This document shows positions 45,037-56,155 of a DNA stretch of 64,000 nucleotides, in pieces. Source of the DNA: Cercis canadensis (lineage: Eukaryota > Streptophyta > Magnoliopsida > Fabales > Fabaceae); assembly GCA_003255065.1 (NCBI GenBank), contig QAOA01002889.1, positions 265,027-329,026 on the forward strand, in the 5' to 3' direction. The notes beneath the pieces are model-generated. The model worked only from the letters and a program-made list of their open reading frames with translations, did no database searches and had not been told where the DNA came from. Position numbers and translations under genes: made by a program. Positions within the stretch are counted from its first letter, which is position 1. Every line of letters begins with the position of its first letter.

Positions 45037-47217
45037 GTTGGATTTTGTGGCATTGAAAAAATGAAATTTGATGAATATCCTGAGTTGATTGAGATATGGA
45101 ATGGAAAACTTCCAGACTGGTCCTTTAGCAATTTGAAATCTTTGATGATGGACAAGTGTGACTTTTTGTCATATGTTATCCCATCACATTTACTATGCTC
45201 TTTAAGCAATTTGGAGGAGCTGCAGGTCAGTAACTGTAATTCCATAGAGGTGGTATTTGATCTGCAAGAAATCAAACAGACACATGCTTTGGTGCCATTG
45301 CGCTTGAAAAAGATGACTCTAAAACATCTACCAAAACTAATGTATGTGTGGAACAAAGACCCCCAACAGATTGACTTCTGCCAAGATCTGCAAGAGCTAC
45401 GTGCTGAAGAATGTCAGAGCCTGAGAAGTATCTTTCCAGCATCTATAGCTAAACATCTTAAGCAAATTAATGTGCTTAAAATAATATGTTGTGGGGTTGA
45501 GGTAATCGTGTCGAAGGAAGAAGTTACAGAAGCAGATGCTATTTTTGTGTTTCCTCAGCTAGACGTCCTGTCCCTGTGGAAGTTACCTAATCTCAGAAAT
45601 TTTTATCAACAGAGACATAAACTTGAATGCCCAAAGCTCAGGGTTTTATATGTGTCTCAGTGTCAAAATGTAGAGGCATTCGGCACAGTAGACGCAGAGG
45701 AAAAGGATGGAGTTGAAAGCCGGCATCCATTGTTCTTGCTTGACAAGGTGAGTTTCGTTTTTTTATTTTAACCTTGTCTGGTTCATTTTCAAGAATAATT
45801 TCTTTCTTCTCCTTAATAAAAGAAAACCTGAGGGTACAAAGTATAACAATAAAACTTGAAGCTGGATGCAGAGCAAAGAGACATCTAAATTTAAGTATAA
45901 TTGAAAGATTATTATTGGAACTTGGCCATTAATACCTACCAATATGCTCAAATGTTTTAATAAATTTTACAACATTTAATTTGTTCATTAATTACCAAAT
46001 ATTCTAGAATTATCAAATCAGACCTATCACAAAATTAAAATGACACAATACAAATGTGTGAATAATGTATCTGAGAAGTGATGTATTAATAATATACATT
46101 TTAATTTTAGAGTCATATTACATATTTAATTAGTTATCAATGTAAGAAATATTAACTCATCAATTTCTTATTCTTAATTGGTTTTACAGGTAAATCCCAA
46201 TCTAGAGGAGTTAGTGTTAAATCAAAAAGCTGTGACGAGCATAAGGAATGGTCAATTTCAAGAAGATCTCTTTCACAAAGTGAACATTCTTTATTTGGAA
46301 AGCTTTCATGATGAACCACTAACTTTTCCATATAGCATCCTTGAAAGATTTCCCAATCTCTATAAACTTCTTGTGACTCGTAGTTCCTTTGAGGAAATAT
46401 TCCTGTGTCAAGAACCATTTTTTGATCATATGGAAAAAATTTCACCAATAAAGGAATTATGGCTTGGTCATTTGGACCAGCTCAAGAATATAACGAATGG
46501 AGATTCTCAACTACAGCCTTTTTTTCAAAATCTAGAAAAGTTGGATGTTGAATGTTGTTCTAGCTTGATAAACGTAGCGCCATCTTCTACTTCTTTTCAT
46601 AATCTTACCACTTTAAATGTGTGGGGCTGTCATGGAATGATCTATTTACTAACATCTTTAACAGCCAAAAGTTTGGTGCAACTTAGAAAATTGAAGATAG
46701 ATGATTGCAAATTGATAGTGGAAATTGTTTCAAACAAAGGAAAAGTTGAGGGAAATAGAATTGCAATGAAGAAATTGGAGTATTTGGAACTAACTGGTTT
46801 AAAAAACTTGAAGACTTTCTGTTCCCACAATCATGCATTCGAATTCACATCATTGATTGAAGTAACTGTTAAAGGATGCCCCGAAATGAACATGTTTTGT
46901 CCAGGAGTCTTGGCTACACCAATTCTGAAGGGTGTGTTAATAGAAGATGATGAAGTACGTTGGGAGGACAACCTTAACAAAACAATACAACAGTTATTCA
47001 CAGAAAAGGTATGCACAAAATATTTGTTGTTTCCTCCAGTTCCTAGGAAATACACACAATCATGTGTATACTAGAGAGAATGTATGACAATTGAAAATCA
47101 AAATTAACATGTTCTGCATTTATAAATCATCTTTTTTAGATTATGCATTGAGAATTTTTTAAAAAATATATGCTGAATTTGTTCTTGCAGGATGGCCAGA
47201 ATTCTATAGAAGGCTGA
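45037..47217 (+). CDS. LRR unit 2 with the natural C-terminus (partial)
   Basis: Exons 45037-45747, 46190-47008 and 47191-47217 join in phase 0 to about 518 residues and end DGQNSIEG then TGA. The first exon corresponds to exon 1 of unit 1 (shared block WNGKLPDWSFSNLKSLM) and the second to its exon 3 (GQF-EDLF blocks, then DNLNKTIQQLFTEK). The introns before 42515 and 45037 are also similar, so the two units arose by a tandem duplication with a period of about 2.5 kb. No start codon or NB-ARC domain belongs to it. Either it is the end of one long LRR gene with unit 1, or a decayed neighbour. Confidence 0.75.
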
Positions 47218-48340
47218 GGCTATTATCTATTTGATACCATCCAGGTTTGTCCATTGAAATTCTGCTGTGAAAAGCATCTGTGTTTTTTAGTCACACTTGC
47301 TTTCTCTCTTTATGGACTTGTTTCTTGCAAATTCATATATTATATGTCTCCCTTAATTAATTGCAATGGACATCTCACATCCTCTCGTATTTCCTGTGTG
47401 CATATTGTTATGTATATTATTGATTTTTCCTTTCAATAAATTGCAGATATCCATCTGTGTCCTACTTAGGAGTACTAGGAAATTAAATTTGAAAAGACAA
47501 ACAGAACACTAATTAGGAATATAATTTTACTCTCATTTTGAGAAGATTTGATATATTGTTTTACACAAAATTGAAAGCTACTGAATTAAACAATGTCAAT
47601 AACCAAGTTTAGGTCTTACGTTTATTTCCCTAGATAAAAATTTTAGCTTCCTCAATGTAATGGCAAAAAAAATTTTAAAAAAAAAAAAGAAAAAGAAAAA
47701 CAATTATGACGTCTTGACCACCAATATTAGTTGCTGATTAACGCAAGAAATACTATTTACTTTTAATTTTCCTGTGCTTTTGGGATGACTTGGATAAATG
47801 ATGAATACAGATAATTGACAAATGACTTCAAAATTTTTGTTTTGTTTTTATTTTGTAATCCAGAATGAAGCAACAGTTACAAATTAAGTAATGTGTTTGG
47901 GGATTAATGGTACTTATTAATAATAGGATTATGCTGACAGATAATTGAAGAAACAAGTATTGTTGAGCTGAAGTTGCTGTCAAGGAGAAAAGCTACAAAG
48001 GAGTTCCCTAGCTTTGAGTTCATCTTTGTGAATGATTGATTTTTATTTTTAATGTTTGTTTCTGGCGTGTTCTCTGTTTTTTTCCTCTGTTCTGAATATT
48101 TTGGTGTTTGAACTGATCAGTTCAGCTACTTGAATCTTTAAGAATAAACTTTGGTTGTGAAGATATAACAGTGGTCCGGTTCTCGTGGTTTCCCTCTTGC
48201 AAGCATTAGCATTGGATATTGTAAACCAAGGCAATCTAGAGCTTTATACATGTGAAGTTGTGAACTGTTTATACGTCACTAATTGAAGAACACAAAACTT
48301 TGACAAAGGTACTTAGGTCAGTGTTGATAGAGGTAGTTAT
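47218..48340. other. Region downstream of the LRR locus, no gene
   Basis: It probably holds the 3'-UTR of LRR unit 2, possibly with introns, followed by AT-rich DNA and an A-rich tract at 47670-47700. A short open stretch near 47940-48040 is too weak to call. Confidence 0.4.
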
Positions 48341-48619
48341 TAATATGCAATCATATATTATATTATTGCACTATCTGTCTTCCATATATTATATTATTGC
48401 ACTATTTATCAATTCTGATAATATGCAATCATATAATATATATAAATATCCCATCATTATCAGAACTTTATTATTGGGATTGATACTAGTATAGGAGATA
48501 TTTTAGCCTAACCGTAGGTGATAGGTATCTTTGGCCTCCAAGCTGGTTTGTATATATATATAGGTGTATTCATATCAGATCAATGACAGAAAACTTACAT
48601 TGTTCACTTGAGTTTGTTA
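48341..48619 (+). repeat. Rearranged 5' LTR with inverted segment
   Basis: The LTR starts normally (TAATATGCAATC). Then 48352-48420 is a perfect 69-bp reverse complement of copy A LTR positions 33390-33458. It then restarts with TAATATGCAATC at 48419 and skips a middle part (joined at CAGAAC to TTTATTATTGG near 48467). The promoter part with TATATATATATAGG is retained. Confidence 0.88.
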
Positions 48620-48670
48620 TGGTATCAGAGCTTGTTGTGCTCAACTGAGATTGTGTGTCAACTATTTTCA

Positions 48671-50997
48671 ATGGCGGAGGCACGGGAACAAGGACAAAGT
48701 GTTGCTGTGAAGAAGACTCCTTCACCATATGATCTGAATTCGAATGACAATCCAGGCAACGTGATTACTCAAGTGCAACTACGGGGTGAAAATTACGAAG
48801 AATGGGCTAGGGCCATGCGAACTTCTCTGCGGGCACGGAGAAAGTGGGGATTTGTCGATGGAACCATCAAGCAGCCAAATGAAGGAACCTCTGAGATGGA
48901 GGACTGGTGGACTGTTCTGTCCATGCTGGTGTCATGGATCCTGAATACTGTTGAATCAAGTCTCCGTTCTACAATCTCTTACATGGAGAACGCACATGAC
49001 TTGTGGGAAGATATCCGAGAACGGTTTTCGATTGTGAATGGACCGAGAATACAGCAGCTGAAGTCGGATCTCGCTGACTGTAAACAAGGAGGAATGACCA
49101 TGGTAGCATACTATGGAAAGTTGAAAACTTTGTGGGACGAATTAGCAAACTACCAACAGACACCACTTTGCACTTGTGGAGGGTGTAAATGTGACATTGC
49201 TTCTCAGTTGGAGAAGCGACGGGAGGAAGAAAAAGTCCACCAATTCTTGATGGGCTTAGACGACTTGATGTACGGGACAGTTCGCTCCAATTTGCTTGCC
49301 ACTGAACCGTTACCTTCACTAAATAGGGTGTACTCTACATTGATCCAGGAAGAAAGAGTGAAAGCAATTACCCGAGCAAAGGAAGAACGAGGTGAGGTTA
49401 TGGGTTTGGCTGTGCAAACTAATGCAAGGTCAAAAGGACGTGGAGACATGAGGGACAAAAGTGCAGTGTGTTCAATTTGCAACCGGACAGGACATGCTGC
49501 CACGAGTTGTTTCCAACTGATAGGCTATCCAGATTGGTGGGGAGATCGCCCACGCAATGAAGGAAAAACCAGTGGACGGGGAAGAGGACAACAACGAAGT
49601 GGGACCACTACGGGACGTGGCAGAGGCAGTACTGTACGTGCCAATGCTGCACAAGCCTCCACTGGTGGTATAACAGCACCACTTACAGATGCCGAAAGGA
49701 GTGGGTTGCCAAATTTGAGTAATGAACAGTGGCAAACATTGGTTGAAATGCTGAACACTCACAAAGGCAGTACAAATGAACGAATGACAGGTAACATGCA
49801 AGCATGGATTATTGATACAGGAGCTTCTAACCACATGACTGGAAATTTAGAAGCTTTACATGGACTGAGAGATGTGAAAGGATGTCCAGTAGGGCTCCCG
49901 GATGGAAAACAAGCAACGGCTACTAAAGAAGGGACTGTAGTCCTTGATGGAGGATTGAACCTTGAACATGTTCTTTATGTTCCTAGATTGAATTGTAGCT
50001 TAATCTCTGTATCACAATTGATCGATGAGACAAAATGCACTGTGCAATTCACTAATTCCTTGTGTGTTATGCAGGACCGCACTTCGAAGATGCTGATTGG
50101 TGCGGGTGAACGAAAAGATGGGCTCTATTTTTTTAGAGGGGTTCGAAGTGAGAAAGTTTACAAAGTCAATGGAGTGTCTCAACTTGATCTTTGGCACAAA
50201 CGCATGGGACATCCATCCTTGAAGATTACCCAATTAGTTCCTGATGCTAGTAGTAAGGATAATGCGTCTGAAAATAAAGCTTGTGATGTATGTCAACGAG
50301 CCAAACAAACTAGGGATAGTTTTTCCTTGAGTAACCATAAAGCTGTAGCTATGTTTGAATTAATTCATTGTGATTTATGGGGACCCTATCGCACTCCATC
50401 TTCTTGTGGTGCTTCATATTTCTTAACTATCGTGGATGACTTTTCACGGGCCATATGGATCTATTTGTTAATTGACAAGAAGGAAGTTTCACGTGTCTTG
50501 TTAAATTTCTTTGCCTTAGTAGAACGCCAGTACAATAAACAGGTCAAGATTATTCGGAGTGATAATGGTACTGAATTTACCTCTTTATCCACCTATTTCC
50601 TTGCACATGGAATTGTTTTTCAGACATCATGCACTGGAACACCTCAACAGAATGGACGAGTTAAGAGAAAGCACAGGCACATTCTAAATGTAGCTCGAGC
50701 CCTAAGATTTCAAGGCAATCTTCCCATTTCTTTTTGGGGGGAGTGTGTACTAACAGCTGGGTATTTAATCAATCGCACACCCAACTCTGTTTTACATGGA
50801 AAAACCCCGTATGAAGTTTTACATGGTTGCCTACCTTCCTACGACCATTTTAAGGTGTTTGGTTCACTGTGCTATGCGCACAATCAAGGCACAAAAGGTG
50901 ATAAATTTGCCAGCAGAAGTCGCAAATGTGTCTTTGTCGGATATCCAAATGGGAAGAAAGGCTGGAAGCTATTTGACTTAGAAACCCAAAAATATTT
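48671..50997 (+). CDS. Copia family 2 gag, protease and integrase, copy B (incomplete)
   Basis: 775 codons are open: gag, zinc knuckle [14 protein letters not shown], protease DTGASNHM, integrase zinc region HKRMGHPS, and core with DLWGPY and DNGTEF. In the third catalytic position the motif reads RVKRKHRH: the Glu of the D,D,E triad (GAG in copy A) is AAG at 50663-50665. Known integrase chemistry requires this Glu, so copy B integrase should be inactive. The frame runs into the N gap after FDLETQKY. Confidence 0.88.
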
Positions 50998-51759
50998 NNN
51001 NNNNNNNNNNNNNNNNNNNNNNNNNNNNNNNNNNNNNNNNNNNNNNNNNNNNNNNNNNNNNNNNNNNNNNNNNNNNNNNNNNNNNNNNNNNNNNNNNNNN
51101 NNNNNNNNNNNNNNNNNNNNNNNNNNNNNNNNNNNNNNNNNNNNNNNNNNNNNNNNNNNNNNNNNNNNNNNNNNNNNNNNNNNNNNNNNNNNNNNNNNNN
51201 NNNNNNNNNNNNNNNNNNNNNNNNNNNNNNNNNNNNNNNNNNNNNNNNNNNNNNNNNNNNNNNNNNNNNNNNNNNNNNNNNNNNNNNNNNNNNNNNNNNN
51301 NNNNNNNNNNNNNNNNNNNNNNNNNNNNNNNNNNNNNNNNNNNNNNNNNNNNNNNNNNNNNNNNNNNNNNNNNNNNNNNNNNNNNNNNNNNNNNNNNNNN
51401 NNNNNNNNNNNNNNNNNNNNNNNNNNNNNNNNNNNNNNNNNNNNNNNNNNNNNNNNNNNNNNNNNNNNNNNNNNNNNNNNNNNNNNNNNNNNNNNNNNNN
51501 NNNNNNNNNNNNNNNNNNNNNNNNNNNNNNNNNNNNNNNNNNNNNNNNNNNNNNNNNNNNNNNNNNNNNNNNNNNNNNNNNNNNNNNNNNNNNNNNNNNN
51601 NNNNNNNNNNNNNNNNNNNNNNNNNNNNNNNNNNNNNNNNNNNNNNNNNNNNNNNNNNNNNNNNNNNNNNNNNNNNNNNNNNNNNNNNNNNNNNNNNNNN
51701 NNNNNNNNNNNNNNNNNNNNNNNNNNNNNNNNNNNNNNNNNNNNNNNNNNNNNNNNNNN
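50998..51759. other. Assembly gap (N run)
   Basis: 762 unknown bases replace the rest of Copia copy B. The true distance may be several kb, since RT, RNase H and an LTR are missing. Confidence 0.99.
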
Positions 51760-52040
51760 AGGCAAGAAGTTGCCAAAACTGGCACAGCTTGAGAAAAATA
51801 ATGAATTAATTTGGACAATTCGAAATTGAAAGGACATATTACTCCTGCTCTAAAAAAGATAATGCCATCTATTTCTATAACAGAAAGAACCCAACTCAAT
51901 TTTCAAAACCCAAAAAATGAATTTGCATGTCCCCACCAATTAAATCGTGAAAAACCCAGAAAATTAATTGCAATTAAAAGAAAAGGGTACCTAGAGAGCG
52001 TGTAATATACTATAAAATTTGAAAATGCATACTTTACCAA
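51760..52040. repeat. Duplicated segment, copy 2
   Basis: This is the counterpart of 41840-42120. Here the sequence continues rightward into an exon-like start on the minus strand, so this copy may keep the original right context. Confidence 0.88.
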
Positions 52041-52109
52041 AGTTGTGAAGAGCAGAAAGTGAGAGTCAGTGCTGTGGGTGGTGGCGGTGGTGTTGGCCGG
52101 TGGCAGCAT
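52037..52109 (-). other. Possible first exon, unknown gene
   Basis: On the minus strand an ATG at 52109 opens a Thr/Pro-rich stretch (MLPPANTTATTHSTDSHFLL) ending at TTG then GTAAAG, a plausible donor. No product is recognised and no second exon is certain. Confidence 0.25.
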
Positions 52110-52115
52110 TGGTGG

Positions 52116-52221
52116 ACAGTAGTTTTTTTTTTTAATCTAAAACCAGTGTCAAGTATTGCGTTCTCAAATTTACAGCCATTTAAAATTAATCATTTCTACA
52201 TAACACTCTTTACATTCATTC
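52116..52221. repeat. Local repeat, partner at 56039-56141
   Basis: About 100 bases containing GCGTTCTCAAATTTACAGCC are shared with the sequence just before the Harbinger relic. Confidence 0.85.
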
Positions 52222-52339
52222 ACTTTTATTTTTTTTTGGCTGTGAAGTGATTCATATAGAAGGAAATTCTTTTGATGATTGCCATTTCCACCAGTGTCAA
52301 GTGATTCACTGGTAGAACATGTGTTTGACTGGTTGAATT

Positions 52340-52570
52340 TGACTTCCTATGATGATTGTAAGACTCGTCATTGACTTCTTTTAATGAAATTCTTATGATG
52401 TCTGTTAATGACTTGCAAATTGAAACATAAACTAGAAAATCTTTATGCATATTCTGTGTGGTTATGTTAATGGCTATATGGTACTGCAAAATATCCACAA
52501 GTGCCTATCTATAGGAAGAGCTACTTATGCCAGTAGAAATACCATTAGAATTATAAATTCTAACAGTTAC
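52340..52570. repeat. About 230-bp direct repeat, partner at 53694-53923
   Basis: Both copies run from TGACTTCCT through CTTATGATGTCTGTTAATGA to ATTCTRACAGTTA with a few substitutions. They enclose about 1.1 kb of different DNA. No coding signal. Confidence 0.88.
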
Positions 52571-53693
52571 ATAGTTTTTTTTAGTTTCTTGGAAATCACA
52601 ATTTGATAAACTAAAATTTTTATGTTTGGTATAATATTTTTAAAAAAATATTCTCAAATAAATAAGATTCTTAAGAATAGTTTTAGGGTAAGTTTTCTAT
52701 AAAAAAAAAATTCTTATGCCGAGATGAGATTCTTGGATTTCTAAGAGAAAGTTTTTTAAAATATAAAAAGTCTCTTTTGCCCCTATCCCCATCCACAAAA
52801 TCCTTACTATCATTTGCCTCTTCACAACGACAACGACGCATGAGAAGAAGGACCATTGCCCTCTTCAGCAGCCGCCGCCGCCTCGCTTCCCCTTAGTTCA
52901 ATAACTCCGTTTTCCAGGTACATAAATGCTTTCTAGTTCATTATGGCCGAACCATTTTTCGTTGTGATACATAATCAATTGGGGTTTTTGTGCGTTTGAT
53001 TTGTGCCTCTACTTTGTGTGTCTGTATTCGTGCCTCTAATTCGTGCGATTGAGAGGGTGAGCAATCTTTTTGGTGTTTTTGGTAAATATTAAATTTTTCC
53101 TGGAGGTTTAGAAGCCATTGGGTCTGATTTTTCCAATCTGAAGGCTAGCCATATTGCAGAAGCTCCTCTGTTTATTGCTTCTGATGATTTGCTTTATATT
53201 AGTGGACACAACTTGTGCATTATAATGCTTTTGACCTTGATAATTTGACCATTCCCACTAAATAAAATTGTTCTTTTCTATTTGAATGCGTGTCATACTG
53301 AGTTTCCAGACATCTTGTCATGAGATGCATGTTTGCTCAATAAACAATTACCCAGCTGAGATAAAGAGGGGATGGGATGAGGAGGAGAAAGAGGAAGAGG
53401 AAGAGGAAGAGAGAGAAAGAAAAACAAAGAGAGAGCTCATCTATGTACCATGAACTGCTTCTGTTTTATGAGGTTTGAAAAAAATTAAAAGACCAAAAAC
53501 ATCTTGAAATTCATTCTTTGTATTTGTTTTTAAGACACTGGTTTTGGATTACATATCTTAAATCCGAGAGCCTGATATTTTCATTTTGTCTTTTTGTTTT
53601 AAAACTAAAAACTGTTTTTAGAAACTGAAATGAAACAGGCATTAAACTTCCTATGATTTTGGCTGAAAAACAGCATGAGAGAATGATTGTGTG
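52571..53693. other. DNA between the 230-bp repeats, with one exon-like patch
   Basis: 52838-52918 is unusually GC-rich for the window (CAGCCGCCGCCGCCTCG) and ends TTTTCCAG before GTACATAAAT, so it could be a plus-strand 5'-UTR exon. 53364-53437 is a GA-rich tract. No downstream coding exon is recognised. Confidence 0.3.
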
Positions 53694-54898
53694 TGACTTC
53701 CTTTGATGATTGTAAGACTCATCATTGACTTCTTTTAATGAAATTCTTATGATGTCTGTTAATGACTTGCAAATTGAAACATAAACTAGAAAATCTTTAT
53801 GCCTATTCGGTGTGATTATGTTAATGGCCATATGGTACTGCAAAATATCCACAAGTGCCTATCTAAAGGAAGAGCTACTTATGCCAGTAGAAATACCATT
53901 AGAATTATAAATTCTGACAGTTAAAGTAAAATTCTTGTCAATGTTTTAATCATAATTGCTGGTCATGTCATTGGTATATAATGTAACCTTACCACTTATC
54001 ATTCGTTTATTGGGATGTACATAGAATAAGAATATCTCCAATTCAGTTCCTTTTTCAGTAGTGATCTTAGCCATGGAAAAATTTCTTTTTTGGTATCTGC
54101 TTTTAACTTTTTCTGCCTTCTTATAGGTAAAAATTTCCCCATACAATAGTGAGGGTCTGACTTCATATACTCATTGTTTAAAGAAGAATAGAGTAATAGT
54201 CTATTTTTGGAGCTTATGATTTTTGTTGCATGAAATAATATGCCTATCCCTTTGCCTTATCCAGCTTAGGGGTGTAATCGGTCCAGTTTTCACCCCAAAC
54301 CGAGACCGGACCGGCCGGAAGAAACTCGGTTCGGTTCGGTTCGGTTTTTAGAATTTTTTAGAGTAAAACCGAACCAAACCAAACCGGTCTAGTTCGGTTC
54401 GGTTTGGTCGGTTTGCCTGCTGACTTGCATGAAAGTAATTGTTGACAGCTTTGCAATTTTTGGGGTTATACCAGATACGCAGATAATGACAGAAAAGTAG
54501 AAAAATCTTTGTTTAGCCCTACATTTTACTTTCCTTTCTTCCAATTCTATACAAAGCAAACAAGAGGAGAGTAAATCAAAGGAATTAGCAAATATCAAAA
54601 CAAGTACTCTTGATTGAAGCAGAGAATACTCTTGATCTATGAGAAGAACAATCATAGATCAAGGTTTATCAAATTCTAGTCTACATCAACGCTATGAACA
54701 CAGTATGATCCAGCTTTTGGGTCTTTGAGTAGTATAAATAGGGGAACTAGTGAAGCAACATTGCTAATACTACACGTGACCACGCTAATCCATAAAACCT
54801 CACCAAATAACTACTCAGTAGGACCTTCTATATGGCAACCATATGTAATAGCAAAAATTGAATCTTTAATTAAAGTACAACTACACAGGTACCCATTA

Positions 54899-55044
54899 CT
54901 TGTCACAGATCTCTTTAGGGGAGCAGTTCTCTTCCATGGCTTTCGTCTCTGTTGCTGTCCCATACTCATCAGTCCCGCAAATGTAAATAGCATTATAGTC
55001 CCGAAGCTGGCAATATCGAGCAAACACATCAGCGCTCAAGACAC
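54899..55044 (-). pseudogene. Methionyl-tRNA synthetase exon inside the hAT element
   Basis: The minus strand reads [20 protein letters not shown], then [20 protein letters not shown] and SPKEICD. This is the class I catalytic-domain region of cytosolic-type methionine-tRNA ligase that follows the HIGH-type motif. The fragment starts at an intact acceptor (TTTTGAACAG) and stops soon after with DK then TAA. The remaining catalytic domain is absent, so it has no enzyme function. It looks like a captured host exon. Confidence 0.82.
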
Positions 55045-55318
55045 CTGTTCAAAAAATCAAATAAAGGACAGATTAACGAGGAAAAAATTGGAACCTCCAG
55101 TTCAAGAGCTCATAGCAGCAGCAAACAGCCAATAGAAGATACCTAAGCAAGCTACTAAGCATTTTGATTAATTAGCAGAAAACTAAACTCCTTAGTATCA
55201 AATACTCTATCTCCCCAAACAGACCCAATTTAGAACCAAAACAGCTACTGAGCACTATGTGGACAACAACTAAATCAGGAATAAGCAAGCAAACAAGAAA
55301 ACGAAGTGGCCCCCACTT

Positions 55319-55499
55319 ACGACAGCGTTGGTATCGGTTTCATTGTCCAAGCTATCTTCGGTGACAGCTTCGCGGTCGAACTCACCGATGTCGTCCCACT
55401 TCGATGACTCCTGGGCAAGCTTCTCGAAGATACCTGCGCAACATATTGGGACCACAAATTTGTTTGGAGTTATGTGCTTGTGCGGAAGCCTGCCCATTT
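55319..55499 (-). pseudogene. Second exon-like piece inside the hAT element, unidentified
   Basis: The minus strand encodes MGRLPHKHITPNKFVVPICC, EKLAQESSKWDDIGEFDREA and VTEDSLDNETDTNAV, then a consensus donor (GTC then GTAAGT). The acidic text looks like real coding sequence but I cannot name the family. Splicing to the synthetase exon would be out of frame. Confidence 0.4.
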
Positions 55500-56155
55500 C
55501 GTTTCATCCGAAAATACACAACCAGAAGTTGGGGTTTCACTAATGTAGATCTTCACATGAGGATTTCGAAGACGAAGTACCAAAGACGCCGCGGATCTTG
55601 AGGCTGAGGGACTGAGGGAGATTGATAGGGAGAGCGAGAGGGAGAGTGACGGTGAGAGGGAGATTGAGGGATTTCGGTTTGGGGTGAGGACTGAGGAGTG
55701 TGGACTAGGGATTTCAGAGATAAGACATAAAACGACGTAGTTTTGTTATATTCGGTTTGGTTCGGTTTAAGCTCGGTTTTTTTTCATTGAAACCGAAAGC
55801 CGAACCGGTCATATCGGTTTTTTAGAAAATCAAACTGAAAACCGAACCAATTCTCTTGATTTGACTCAGTTTGTCTCCGGTCCGGTTCGGTTCGGTCGGT
55901 TTAGCCGGTTTTTCGGTTTTGCCTTACACCCCTAATCCAGCTGTATCATAATTGTGGAAATTATCCGTAGTGCTTTGTCATTTTTGGAATGTGTTTGCTG
56001 AAGAAACTATTTTTGGAATTAATAAGATAATTTGAAGACAGCAGTTTTTTTTTTTTTTTTAAAACCAATGTAAAGTACTGCGTTCTCAAATTTACAGCCA
56101 TTTAAAATCAATCATTTCTACATAACACTCTTTCCATTCATTCATTCATGCAGAA

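Larger units (their letters stand above)
48341..50997 (+). mobile_element. Copia family 2, copy B (5' part only)
   Basis: The rearranged 5' LTR is 48341-48619 and the primer site starts at 48620. Gag-pol follows without stops from MAEAREQ (48671) to the N gap. RT, RNase H and the 3' LTR are not seen; the sequence after the gap is unrelated to the element. Gag lacks the two stops of copy A, so copy B is the better coding copy, although its integrase carries a key substitution. Confidence 0.9.
54267..55934. mobile_element. hAT-type non-autonomous element carrying gene fragments, 1668 bp
   Basis: The ends TAGGGGTGTAA and TTACACCCCTA are perfect inverted repeats. The flanks ATCCAGCT at 54259-54266 and 55935-55942 are a perfect 8-bp target duplication, the hAT signature. 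Both subterminal regions are packed with CGGTTCGGTT-type motifs in both orientations, as in hAT elements with transposase-binding subterminal repeats. No transposase is encoded. The interior carries an exon of a methionyl-tRNA synthetase gene and a second exon-like piece, both on the minus strand. Confidence 0.88.

Noticed and set aside
50850-51899. Minus-strand and joined plus-strand frames across the second N run
   Set aside because: The length comes from Ns. The plus-strand join of Copia to the sequence after the gap is not supported.
55328-55601. Plus-strand frames inside the hAT element
   Set aside because: The minus strand has a consensus donor and acidic coding-like text; the plus-strand frames are its shadow.
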